Part shown: piece by piece, positions 1-9,981 of the stretch
How positions within the stretch are numbered: position 1 is the first letter of the stretch
Layout: every line of letters begins with the position of its first letter
DNA from: Gloeopeniophorella convolvens
Taxonomy: Eukaryota > Basidiomycota > Agaricomycetes > Russulales
Reading direction: 5' to 3'
Assembly (NCBI GenBank): GCA_022496205.1
Contig: WTXD01000397.1
Coordinates: forward strand, 1-10,196
Length of the DNA stretch: 10,196 bases
Notes under the pieces: generated by a model
The model's database searches: none
What the model saw: the letters and a program-made list of their open reading frames with translations, nothing else
Told to the model about the DNA's origin: nothing
Position numbers and translations under genes: made by a program

Positions 1-1689
1 TAAACAAATCTGCATGACTGCGGCCGCGGTTGACAGTGTCGAGATTAATCGGTAAATAAATGTTAGTAGCTGAACAACTTTTTAGAAGAGTGCTCTCGGT
101 CTTCCTCTGAGTCCTGTCGAATCGCAATGTAGGCTCCCGAACTTCTGGAGGGCTCTCTGAGCAACGTAAGCTGTACGGAACGATTTAGGTTCATTGCGGA
201 TTCGCGAGCGGGACGCAGCGGTCAGCGTCTAGTATTCTGAATCCTACATGAGGCTCCACGAACGTCGCCTCAGGCACGCCATGAGTAGTCTTGCATGACT
301 GATGAGGCTGACCCAGCCCGAAAGGCGACTAAAGAGGCAAACATATTCGAGAATTGAGTGGACGGATTACAGGGTTTCACGGTCATGGGACAGCGAGCGC
401 GGAAGAGCGCGTAAGATCGATTGAGCGGTCAAGAGCCGGTCAGAGTGCGCATAAGCACGGCGCCTCGGGCGAAGATTGGGGATAGGGTTAGTGCGTTCGG
501 CAGAACCATTGAGCTGGCCGTTGAGAGCTTGTTGACAAAGGCCTTCAAGTCGCGCCATCTTGAAGAATGATTGAACACGTCTCATGACGAGGTAGCACAT
601 GCAGACCGGCGGTGTTGAAAGGGAATATGCAAGGGTTGCAACTAGTGGGCGCTTGGGTAGTTGTAGGAAGAGCACGATGTGGATGATAGCAATCTAGGCT
701 GAGAAGTAGAGGGTTGCTCAGAGAAAAAGATGGCGGCTTCGCGTGGCTCCGGATGTTCGTGGTCCGACATTCTCCGTTGCCCTCGGCGCTAAGCGCTAAG
801 CGCAAGCCCCTGCCATCGAAACAGGTCGCACCATGGACTGCCTTGACGCTCTCCGCCTCCCCTGAGGTTCTGTCTGGGCATTTTGGTGGAGAACTACCAT
901 TCGTACCAGGAACATGACAGGCGCTAACCGCGGCAAACTTATGGCACTCAGAAGCTTTGCTAGTTGCGCGCGTACGAAGTTAAATTACTCCACGACGACC
1001 ACTCTTCCCCCACGAAATTCGAGGAGGTGTAAACCCCGCAGAGTCCAGACCTCGATGGGACGCGCTTCAGCGTGGCGCCGCCGGCTTGAGTCCTCTGGAG
1101 ATGTTGGACCATACGCAAAAGCGCTTTGGAGCTTCGACTTTTGTCGGGTCTGGTTCTCCTCTCAACAGAAAGCAGCGACTCGACCAGGAAAGGAAACGTG
1201 AAGGTGCCGCCTCGGCCGACGGATCATGTCACCGCGCCTGTCGTTACAGGTCGTTACCGCTGAGAACGGCGGGCCCGACGGGGATGCCGTCCGAGGTTGT
1301 TGGTCTGCTGCCTCGTGTCACCTTGGTGCATGTTTTCGATTCCGGTCCCGGAGGCTGTCCCGTTCCGTCAGGCTGGGGACAGTATGGGGGACACTTCTCC
1401 CCACGAAAGCGTACCTGTTCTCCGGACCTTCTGTGCCACATGTATTCATGTGAGAAAATGCACAGGGCGGCTTCACTAGCATTTCAGAAACATGTTATCA
1501 GTGCCCACGGTTACAGGGCCTCCAGGGGCCGACCCGTTGAGCGTGCGAGCAGGGAGAACGTTTGAGATGGGGTTGTCTGATAAGCGACGATCGGTTGCAA
1601 TGGGGCGTGAGCAAAATCACAAGGGTATCAGATTAGATGATCCGGCGTGGGAATCGCGACTCGGTGGCTGGGGCAGTCCCGACCAGTCG
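1..1689. other. Region without a supportable gene
   Basis: No open frame here has an ATG start, splice signals and a recognisable protein. The longest frames (1086-1565 plus, 367-675 and 545-805 minus) begin at TTG or GTG, which a fungal nuclear gene would not normally use, and their translations are rich in Arg, Ser and Pro like chance frames in GC-rich DNA. A small tandem repeat (GCGCTAA twice, then GCGC) sits at 786-803. A hammerhead-like arrangement at 264-329 is described among the findings. No tRNA, transposase or terminal inverted repeat was seen. An unrecognised spliced gene or a non-coding RNA cannot be excluded. Confidence 0.5.
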
Positions 1690-1819
1690 TCCCACTCATC
1701 CTCTCTTAAATTTCTTACTCCCGGATCAATGTCACCCCTTTCCGTTTCACCGTCTCCCCCTCACATCATCTTGTCAAGGCTTCCGTGGCCCCCATACGAC
1801 CTGCCACCACTAGCTCCCC
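1690..1819 (+). promoter_or_regulatory. Putative core promoter and pyrimidine-rich leader of the oxidoreductase gene
   Basis: The 130 bases before the ATG at 1820 are strongly C/T-rich, as is common around fungal transcription starts. An AT-rich TTAAATTT element at 1706-1713 lies about 110 bases upstream of the start codon and could act as a weak TATA-like element. The base before the start is C and the -3 position is C (CCCC before ATG), so the start context is not the ideal purine at -3. The transcription start is inferred, not seen. Confidence 0.3.
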
Positions 1820-3222
1820 ATGCCCTCCATACAGCTCCGGCCCAAACAGAACATCGTGGTCATTGGAGGCAGCTATGCAGGTCAGCACTGCGTTTGTCAT
1901 ACGCTCACAAATTTTGCTCACATTATTCACTTGCAGGAACGAAGGCAGTTGAACTCATAGCTGCCCGGATGCACACGACGCACCGCACCATCCTCATCGA
2001 ACCGCACTCTCATTTTCATCACCTTTATGCCTTCCCTCGCTACGCCGTGGTCCCTGGTTTCGAGCATCGCGCCTTCATCCCTTACTCGGCCATGTTCAGA
2101 AACCTTCCTCCAGATGCAACCACTGTTGTGCAGGCGCGCGCGACAGCAGTCTACGCAGATCGCGTGGAGCTCGACCGGGGCGACCCTATCTCATATGAGT
2201 ACCTTGTCTTCGCGACAGGGACACGGCTCGCCTCACCAGGGACACTAAACGTCAAGGGCAAGGCGGACGGGATTGCATTCCTGCAACGGCACCAACAGCG
2301 CGTGGAGCATGCGGAGAAAATTGTCGTCGTCGGTGGTGGCGCCGTCGGAGTCCGTAAGCAACTCTCTGCGGAGCGCCCGGCCTTGTGAAAATGCTGACCC
2401 CGTATTGGTGCAGAACTCGCGACGGACATCAAGGACTTCTACCCAGCCAAGTCCGTCACGCTCGTGCACTCGCGGTCGCGGGTGATGCATAAATTCCACC
2501 CGAAGCTGCACGAGCTCATCGCCGCGCGCGCCGAGGAGCTCGGAGTTGACGTCTTGCTCAACGAGCGCGTGGCTATCCCAGAAGGCGGCTTCCCAGACGA
2601 CGGGGCGGAGTTCGACGTCGAGCTGTCGAGCGGGCGTCGGCTGCCGGCGGATCTTGCGGTAGGGCCCTTATCTCTCGACTTTTCTCGCCCGCCCCTAAAC
2701 GAAGCGCCCGTAGATCCGTGCAACAGGTCAAACGCCCCTCTCCGCACCACTGCGCACGCTCGCGCCAGAGTGCATCACGGCAGCTGGCTTCATCGCCGTG
2801 CGGCCGACGCTCCAAATTGCCGACGCAGCATACCCCAAAATATTCGCGATCGGCGACGTCGCGGACACGCAAAACCAGAAGGCCGCCCGGCGCGGCGTGC
2901 AGCACGCGAACGTCGCAGCGGAGAACATCGCGCGGCTCGCAGCGGTGGGACGCGCCCGGCCAGACGAGCTGACCGAGTACACGCAGGTCCCACGCATGAT
3001 ACGGATGTCGCTCGGCATTGTGAGTCGCTGCGCGTTCTCGATTCGCGAATGCGCTGACCACCCTCGTCTGTGTATTTGAAGAAGCGCGAGGTGCAATTCA
3101 GTGACCCCGTGACACGCGGCGGCGATCCCATCTGGAGACTGAGCGACGACGGCTACATCGGCGGAAGCTGCATCAAGATGTGGCGGCGCAAGGCGCCGGG
3201 CGTCAGGGACTATTTTCTGTAA
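1820..3222 (+). CDS. AMID/AIFM2-like FAD/NAD(P)-dependent oxidoreductase (five exons)
   Basis: Exons are 1820-1880, 1937-2353, 2414-2658, 2714-3019 and 3082-3222. Introns of 55-62 nt all have GT-AG ends, and together they give one uninterrupted 389-residue protein, close to the usual 370-390 of the AMID/AIFM2 (FSP1) family. Visible motifs: the N-terminal dinucleotide-binding turn GGSYAG at residues 16-21, split by intron 1; Glu42 ending strand 2 (ILIEP), the likely FAD-ribose contact; the second Rossmann turn VVVGGGAVGVQ at about 150-160, split by intron 2, for NAD(P)H; ATGQTP at 244-249; and FAIGDVAD at 285-292, whose Asp289 should contact FAD. Family members pass electrons from NAD(P)H through FAD to acceptors such as quinones; the substrate here is not known. 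There is no Gly at position 2 for the myristoylation seen in animal AIFM2, and no obvious C-terminal membrane anchor. The last intron could end at 3081 or 3084; I chose the first, giving Lys-Arg-Glu at the junction. The start is the only ATG that places a short N-terminus directly before the FAD fold. Confidence 0.93.
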
Positions 3223-4216
3223 CGATTTCTCATAGGCTCATCATCCCAATCCATCCATCTACTCATCCAGTCACGCACACCACCCATCCTTCAGCCCGCA
3301 TACAGTGAGCATACACACGTATATACCTAGCATCTGTTTTATAGTCGCAGTATAGCCACACCTCTTATTCCCGCATTTATTAGGTTATTTACCCCTTCTG
3401 TTACTTAGACGAGGGACTCAGTGCTGCTCGCTTACTCTGAATAGACTGAATAGAAATCTTAGTACACCAACAACGAGCCCCGCTCAATTGTGCGCCTGAA
3501 GACAACCCTGCAGGCGGCGATGGTGTATCTCCATGAATCCCCCAGCACCAAATGCGCACGCGCCGAGGCGCGTTTCGCCCATCTTGCTCCTTGCTTTGAT
3601 GCATGTGACTCGGAGCGTCTGCGGTGGCTATGCCAGCAACTCGAAGCGACCGCCCATCATGGGACTCCGTACTCCACACTGCGGATATGGAAATTCCTTG
3701 TCGCGTCGTCGCGGCCCCCGCGCTTGGCGGGACTCGAAGCGTGAAGAGCCTTTGGAGCTCGGAGAAAGGTTGCGACACTGTTGCGCAGGGGGACGTACGT
3801 CCGAGTCAGATGATGAAGGACCCTCGATCTTGAGGCAAGAGCTGACACGGACGCGTCGTCCGACGCGTCTAAACGTACCTTCAAGGGAACGATGATTGTC
3901 CCGCGACAGATCGGTACTTCAAGCTTCAAGGTGTAAGTGCATCGATAGGAACAGTAGTATATACAATGCATGCGTGCGGTCTATCATATACGGAGATCTC
4001 TCCCCGGGATCCCTACAGAACAGATGCAACGACTTTGGGTATCTGTGGTGACGGCGGCAGGCGGTGGCGAAGATACGCGTATAGTCGGCTCAGTGAGCAC
4101 TCACATACTAACTAGCCATCACCTGGCCTCCAACTCTCTCCGAATCTCCACATAAATACGGACCGCTCGCGAACAGTCGTGTCCGATGTACGGTTTGATA
4201 CGTCTTGTAGATCCTC
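3223..4216. other. Intergenic region between the oxidoreductase and F-box gene A
   Basis: Because the flanking genes converge, this should hold both 3' ends. The first 80 bases are a CATC/ATCC-rich stretch fitting a 3' untranslated region. Frames at 3533-3895 (plus), 3401-3778 (minus) and 3657-3971 (minus) are open, but none shows a recognised domain, and they overlap one another. Three ACGCGT hexamers lie at 3851, 3863 and 4075, the first two in adjacent GACGCGTC palindromes. I see no supportable gene, though a small species-specific gene is possible. Confidence 0.45.
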
Positions 4217-6125
4217 CTACAAATATTGCTCTTCCAACTTGAGGACATTGGTAAGCTGTCTTAGAGCTTTTGCTGCATCAATACTACTGAGGTGATGGCC
4301 GTTGCTTATATAGAGACTCTGGATTGGCGCACCCCATATCTTCCGAAGTCGAATTAGGGTGTCTAGCAGGTAATAGGTTGGGCCAACGCCGGCGATGTGC
4401 CTTGCAAAGTCAAAGGAGTCTAAGTGAAGCAGCTCCAAGACTTGGGGAAGAGCCTCAATGGCCCTGGCGCAGCGGCGGCTAGGCTGTCCACGCGTCTCGT
4501 CGGCGCGTTTGCCGGGCTGGTATGCCCGTTCTGGTGCGCTTCTCCCGAGCGTGCAGTGACGTTCTTGACATTGTCCATAGGGGGACCGGTAGGTGCCTGA
4601 AGTATCATCGCCTGCAAGAGCGAGTAGGAGCCGTCTGATACGGCCTTAATTCTCAGCCTCGCGACCTTGGTACATGGCTGGAGGAGATCCACCCAGTATG
4701 CTGGAGGAATGTTCACGTCGGCAATTGTCGTGTCTAGAAACTCGACCTCCGCCGTGCACAACAGTGTACACGCCTTCTGTATGGTATCCCGAGTCGATGG
4801 GTTGAGCCAGCTCTGTTGCAGAGACTGATGGAAAGGTCAGTGAGGTTGCCATGGGAGACTAGCCCTCGGGACCTGTCGAACGGGATGGGGGAGCGCGAAG
4901 CGATGATCGAGGTGTGTGACCTTAGGACAAAGCCAAGGGAGAGACTGAGGTTTCGCATTGAGAGGGGACGAAGATGAGACATAGCTATAGGGATCATCGT
5001 TGACCACGAAGGCAGTTCGACCTCGTGCTCGGCGAAGGACACCAAGCGAAGGGTTGTGAGGGAACTTGGAGCAAACTTCAACGATCTGAATACAAATAAA
5101 ACGCAAGGAACCGGCCCTTCAAGCTCGAGCCGGTCGAGGTGCGGGAGATCGACCATCCCTGCTTTCAGGGGAGTCCGCATAGATACCGAAGGAAAACAAT
5201 GTATCAAGCAAAGGGACTTCAAAGTAGGGCAGCCTCGGTCAGCATGTCGACGAGCTGATCCATGCTACCCAACGGCGGAGGGTTTTTTCGGAGGACGACG
5301 ACATGGAGGTAGGTCAAGTTGCATTTCAGTGGAGGGTGAATCCACGGAACGATGTAGTTGCCGATGACCAATGCGCGCAGATTCGGTGCCTTCCCGTTGA
5401 AGTTTCACCTTTCTGAGCGATTCAAATGCCTCTGGGGACCAGGCTCCCCCAGTGGGTATTCTCAATTCCGCGTTCCAGAGATAGAATATCCTGAGAACCG
5501 GCGCTTCCGATTGAACTAGTAGTTCCATGCTTGGATCGAATAGAGGCATTGAGCGTAGACCACCTAGGAACAATGTACGGACGCGAAAGTGGTGACAGGA
5601 CAGCATCTGGAGGGTCCCAGAGGGTGGTAAGGAGAGGGCGTAAAAGTCTATCTGTGCACACTGAGAGCGAATGAGCATCTCAGCCATCCACTTCCATTTG
5701 AATCGACGACCTCCAATCGTCGTCCATAATTATAATGCATCTTGTAAAGCGACCTGACGCCATCGGCGGCATACATGCGTGACAACAGTCCAATCCAGTT
5801 GCTAGACGAGTCCCTCGTCCATCCTAAGAAGGCGGAAGATACGGGAGAGAAGTTCGGGAGGGAGCGCAGCGATAGGTAAAAGGGAGTGGGGAAGTGGATC
5901 TACTTCGAACTCCCTCACGTAACACTCGAGATCATCGAGCCTGAGGGTAGCGTACGCCTCGACTGGCGCTGTAAGTGCTTGGACGGGGAGTCCTGTCGAT
6001 ACCAAAGGCTGTAGCTGGGAAGTGTTGGCGTCGTCGCTGAGATAACTGATGGCCGGTAGGGCTCAGGTCTTGGTGACGCGGTGGGTGTGGTATTGGGCTC
6101 ACCTATCAAATGAAGGGGAATCCAT
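4217..6125 (-). pseudogene. F-box-like protein gene A, broken
   Basis: The start is ATG at 6125. A 23-nt exon (6125-6103) reads MDSPSFD plus two bases, followed by a 57-nt GTGAGC...ATCAG intron (6102-6046). Exon 2 encodes an N-terminal segment and the F-box LPPELLSRIFRLLR, then WTVVTHVCRRWRQVAL. F-box proteins of this type bind Skp1 through the F-box and recruit ubiquitylation targets with the C-terminal leucine-rich part. The reading frame is interrupted by TAG at 5804-5802 and TAA at 5732-5730. Frame changes follow near 5400, 5226, 4825 and 4470, with family-like sequence on both sides of each: for example GSMDQLVDMLTEA before the 5226 break and TLKSLCLIHC after it. The last frame ends at TAG 4219-4217. 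Segments align by eye with gene B (for example APNLRALVI...VPW against APKLRKIHL...IPW). It is probably a decayed tandem copy; an accumulation of assembly errors is less likely because of the two nonsense codons. Confidence 0.85.
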
Positions 6126-7014
6126 ACTCCTTTTTTCGTCCCTTCAGCCGAAGTCCCCAGAGAGGTGTGGTAGAAAGCCGAGGAAACAAACTTGAAGTGG
6201 CACGCGGTAGGAGACTGGTCGATGCAGATCAGAGATAGAGTCCTCGTGCCCTCGTGATGCAGGCTGCTGCGAGGTGCACGTGCGCTCTGGCGCGCTCGAG
6301 TCTCGACACGCCGCCGTGCGCCCAACTTCGTGAGAGCAACACCCGAGAACGGCTGCAAACACCATATGACGGACACATTTGGATAGGAAGGGTTGATGGT
6401 ATATTCACACGATTCTGTCCTTACAATATAAAGGTGTAATTCAGTACACACGATAATCTGCCTCGCTCCGCACAGAAGAGACAAGCATGCAACCAGTTGC
6501 AACCAACTGCATCACCTGGAGGGGTGCATTCGGTGGCTGTTGTCGCCCTCACTTAGGTCACCCTTTAGTCTGCCCCAATGAAAGACGAAGACAAGCTCCC
6601 CGATTCGGGAACCCGCCCCATCAGCGTTGATCACGCTATCGCTGAGATCGCCGAGCTCCTCAATCAGCAGATCCCATATCATCCGGAGCTGAATCAGGTC
6701 GCTGACAACAGAGAATGCGTAATCGACACCAGGGACAAGCCTTGCGCCGCATACGGTAGCACACGTACAGAAGATTGGCACAAGCGTGTTGAACGCAATA
6801 GGCGGGGTGGCTACCGAAAAAATGTGATTATATTGCGTGTACGTGGTCCTAGGTGGTCCTACCACGGCGAAGCTGATGACTCTTCTGCACCGTCTCATTC
6901 TACACGCGGTATGGGTGGAAACGTGAGCGTTTGGGGCTTCCACCAGGTATCCGGCAAAGGTTCTCTACTCACCTAGTTCAGCACGGCGCGTCCCCACGAC
7001 AATCGTTGTCTCCG
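6126..7014. other. Spacer between F-box genes A and B
   Basis: This should contain the promoter of gene A (minus strand, above 6125) and the 3' end of gene B. The minus-strand sequence just before the gene A start has an A-run followed by GGAGT, then the ATG. No TATA box is evident. The only frame with some coding character is 6578-6976 on the plus strand, listed separately. Nothing else was recognised. Confidence 0.45.
6578..6976 (+). CDS. Small hypothetical ORF, doubtful
   Basis: This is a 132-codon frame opening with ATG and ending in TAG. I do not recognise the product. The first 45 codons (MKDEDKLPDSG..., then AIAEIAELLNQQIPYHP) look protein-like: they favour C/G-ending codons such as ATC, CTC, GAG and GCC, and could form an amphipathic helix. 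After about codon 48 the translation becomes Arg-rich and loses this character, so the true gene, if any, may splice out of this frame. One candidate is an intron from GTCGCT near 6699 to the ACAG at about 6770. The start context is poor (C at -3). It lies alone between two minus-strand F-box genes and may be a chance frame. Confidence 0.2.
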   Translation: MKDEDKLPDSGTRPISVDHAIAEIAELLNQQIPYHPELNQVADNRECVIDTRDKPCAAYGSTRTEDWHKRVERNRRGGYRKNVIILRVRGPRWSYHGEADDSSAPSHSTRGMGGNVSVWGFHQVSGKGSLLT

Positions 7015-9104
7015 TCAATAGGGTTCATAATCCGGCGGCGCACCTGTTTCCTCGTCCCAGCTGAAACAGGGACGGCCTGTTCCAGCGTGTCCGAATCCCA
7101 CCTGTTAATCTTACATTCATAGACTTCGAGCTCCTCATCGGCGCCTCCCATGATTCTCGGAGCCGGAACAGTCTGTGAGCTCGCCGATCGGTTGCCAGCC
7201 TAAGCCGGGCATAGACTTCCCGAAGTTGACTTTAGTCAGGCGTAGTGTTGTCAACTTGGGGAACAACATCGGTATCGGGCCATCGTACGGCTCTTCCTTC
7301 GAGTCTAAGAGCGTGTAAGACTGGTTATCTTCCTCGGATTCTGACGTGACTTCCTCGGAGTCCCATGCATCTCCGCCTTCCGAGTCCGCCGTGGCTTCTT
7401 CCGGATCTGACGTAACGTCAACCTCGTTTGACGTGGCCCATACATTGTCAAGGACACGATGAAGGTTGTCTGACGCAGCGCTAGGCTGTTCGTCGATTGA
7501 CGGGGCCTGTACCTGCTCCGGATCTGGGTCTTCGGGATGGGCGGTCGTCGTGTTGACCGCGTTCTTTGGGGGTCGGGTTTCTTGGTAGACAGCTCTTCTA
7601 TGAGCGATCCAGTTCCCTGCCCGTTGGCGGCCAGCATTGTGACTTTGATGCATGGCTGGAAGATGCGCACCCAGACTGGTGAAAAATATTCGTCCTCGTT
7701 TTCGTCAAAGACAGGAGAAGGGATAGAGACCTCGAGGAAGTCGAGCTCTTCCATACGCAGAGCCGCGCACGTCTCTCGGAAGACATCAGGGACTATGCTG
7801 AGCGACCTGGATTTGTCCATGAATTTGAGGGCGAAACTAGCCTTGCGAGCTGAGTGGTTGCGCTCGTTCGGGATGGATCTGGTGCCCCATGCGTCTATCG
7901 TCGTTGTCCACAGAGTAGTGCGGTCAAACCCGAGCCCTAGGTTCGGGAATGCGGGCAAGTCGGCCCTGTCGAAGTGCGATGCGGTAAGGGAAGCGACGGT
8001 AGGCCATGATATGGTTTCAGCGCGAGCGTCCGCGACCACGTGTAGACAGAGCTCTGTGAGCGTGGGCAGCTTCATTGACTCGAACAACCGGGCGATGCCA
8101 GCGCTCGGACCCTTGAGATCGAGCTGATAAAGACGCGGAAAATCGATGGGGGCCACTTGAGTCGACTGCAACGGGACCCACGGTACACAATAGTTCAGGA
8201 TGAGCACCTCCAAAGTTGGCCCGCTGTCAATCAGGACATCGACGAGTTGGTCCAGGCTACCCAATGGAGAGGACATGGGTCCGGTACCGACGACAAGTTG
8301 AAGGTGGGTGAGAGTGAAATTCTGGAAAGATTTCCACGGGATGCAAAAACTGTCGAGGTGAATCTTGCGCAGCTTTGGTGCTCGGCCGCCGAAGAGCTGG
8401 GGCTCGCCGGGCTTCCTATGTCGTGCCCCCGATGGATTAAGGAGTAGGGTTGTGGGCGTAACGCTCACATACTTCACAACGAACTCCTCGAGAAGAGGAG
8501 CTTCCGAGAGAAGTAACGACTGCAGTATTTCGGTGCGTGGAGATTCGTCTAGGCCGAGTAGAGACAATGTACGGAGGTGGAGAAAGTGCTGGGATATGGT
8601 AAAGAGTACTTTGGGAGTTGGTTGCGAGGGAATGACAATATCAAGTGGTGCACTCTTCGAACGGTAGAGCATCTCGTGGAACCATGTCCGGTTGAGGTAC
8701 TCCGGACCACCTTCGATCGCGCCCCACAGCGACGCGTCTTCCAGCGCAACAAGACGCCACCGTTGGCACACGTGCGTAACAGTGACCCATCCCAGCTGTA
8801 GAGCGTCCACGAGAGGATTCCTGTCCTGAAGAGATCGGAATATTCGAGTAAGAAGTTCGGGAGGAAGACGGGCGACAGGAGGAAAGAGGGCGTTGGATTC
8901 GGTATACACCGAACGCGAGCGACTCCTAGACTGTTGTCTGCTTTCTTTTCGGGAGCCCGTTCGGTGGCTTTTCGAATGATAGGTTCTGTCTGCGGGAGGC
9001 GAGCCAAATGAATGGTTCGTGCGAGTCCACTGAGTAGGTGGCTCAGCCCTCGCCCGCGCATGAGAGAGGCATCAGACTCACCTCCAGCTTGAAGGGGCGG
9101 CCAT
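7015..9104 (-). CDS. F-box-like protein gene B, apparently frameshifted at both ends
   Basis: The start is ATG at 9104. A 23-nt exon (9104-9082, MAAPSSW plus two bases) precedes a 52-nt GTGAGT...CTACTCAG intron (9081-9030). Exon 2 from 9029 runs through RTIHLARL...IIRKATERAPEKK. A one-base shift between about 8990 and 8905 is needed to enter the main frame (to about 7570, over 430 intact codons). That frame carries the F-box LPPELLTRIFRSL, THVCQRWRLVALEDASLW and a leucine-rich body including GSLDQLVDVL and WVRIFQPCIKV. The role is probably substrate recognition in an SCF ubiquitin ligase, by family analogy. Near 7570, in a C/A-rich run, a second one-base shift leads to an acidic Asp/Glu/Ser segment and FPKLTTLRLTKVNFG. 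Three more shifts, at about 7168, 7143 and 7061, connect this to ELEVYECKINRW...LEQAVP and a tail WDEETGAPPDYEPY ending at TGA 7017-7015. Each shift equals one missing base. Without them the protein would stop at 7135 or earlier. The gene may be a recent pseudogene or carry assembly errors; an alternative weak intron near 7557-7481 could explain the second shift. Confidence 0.82.
7320..7430 (-). repeat. Short acidic imperfect repeat in F-box gene B
   Basis: In the frame used after about 7570, two similar 21-nt units encode DVTSDPEE and EVTSESEE, 66 nt (22 codons) apart. They lie within a run dominated by Asp, Glu and Ser. Repeats of this kind expand and contract easily and form a flexible acidic linker between the leucine-rich body and the last FPKLTTLRL block. 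The acidity itself is evidence that this frame, and not the Arg-rich alternative, is the coding one. Confidence 0.5.
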
Positions 9105-9981
9105 CTCGCTCAGACCGCGCCTTATCTGGTAGATATTACAGGTCTGGAGACAGCTGCTGTCCAAGGCGTATATGCAACAACTGCCGCTGGTGGCCCGGCC
9201 GACTCGGAGGGTTGGATTGGCCTGCTGAAGCGCTGAAGTGAGAGAACCAAACTAAAAACTTCGGGCCGGAATTCGGAAGCCAATTAACCGGGAATGCGTG
9301 CGCGTGATTTGCGCGTGATCGTGCCTCGCCGCATCCAGTCTTGTCCAGTGTCGTTGCGTTGAACTTCTCGACAAATTCGGCCAACTCATCTCGGGGCGTC
9401 ACATATGTGAAGTAAATCATGCTCCTTACGAAGGCCGGTCTTACTTCGTTTCCCTGGCTCATCATGGCCTCCCTCAGGTTCCAGTCTCACCCTTTGGGAA
9501 CTCGGTGCCGATGCAAGGCCCAAGCATGGCCTCATCAACGTGTACATTTTGATGATTATTTGATGCTAGGCTACTGGGCGCTGTCCGGCTGCATGTCATG
9601 AGAAGGTAATCGCTGTGCCTGCACCCTCTTACTGCCAATCATACGCATGCCGCGCACATCGCTTATTGGTAGATTGTGGTTGCGGCAGAGCGCACAGCAA
9701 AGCGCCGTAGCTAGCTGATCCTTGCTCGATCCGCTGGCAATGAAGAGGTACGGAAATCATTTGATGATCCTGTCGGGTTCGATTATAATGATAGTCGTAT
9801 ACAAGACACACTTATGTGCGTATGTTACTATGACGCAGTTGGTTCGCGTGCCTGGCATTAGCTCTTACTCTCCGTTCGATGGTCTAACACAAATGCGTGA
9901 TGCGATGAATATAACGAAAAAGTTATGGAGATCCTCACCTGAGAACGCTCTTTATAATTACCACGACTCTTCTGGAAACAA
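9105..9981. other. Spacer between F-box genes B and C, including the gene B promoter
   Basis: On the minus strand a GCATATAC element near 9168-9175 lies about 65 bases before the gene B start and could be a weak TATA-like box. A 109-codon minus-strand frame (9465-9136, true ATG, with VTPRDELAEFVEKFNATTLDK) and a 61-codon plus-strand frame (9419-9601) are open, but neither shows a recognisable domain or splice pattern. The plus-strand frame 9722-9988 starts at TTG and lies in AT-richer DNA. I see no gene I would defend; the 9136-9465 frame is the best candidate for a small unknown protein. Confidence 0.45.

Noticed and set aside
11..301. Repeated decamer TGCATGACTG at 11-20 and 292-301
   Set aside because: Many 10-base matches are expected by chance in 10 kb, and the flanks do not extend the match.
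1086..1565. 159-codon plus-strand open frame
   Set aside because: It begins at TTG, has no recognised motif, and its composition is that of a chance frame in GC-rich DNA.
2464..3131. Several overlapping open frames on both strands over the oxidoreductase
   Set aside because: They are shadows of the GC-rich exons 3 and 4, whose spliced frame gives the complete conserved protein.
7305..7560. Arg/Thr-rich C-terminal extension of the main F-box B frame
   Set aside because: The other frame gives an acidic segment followed by FPKLTTLRLTKVNF, which fits the F-box family; the basic version is an out-of-frame reading.
9770..9795. GGGTTCGATTATA resembling a tRNA T-loop
   Set aside because: There is no matching acceptor stem, anticodon arm or D-arm around it.
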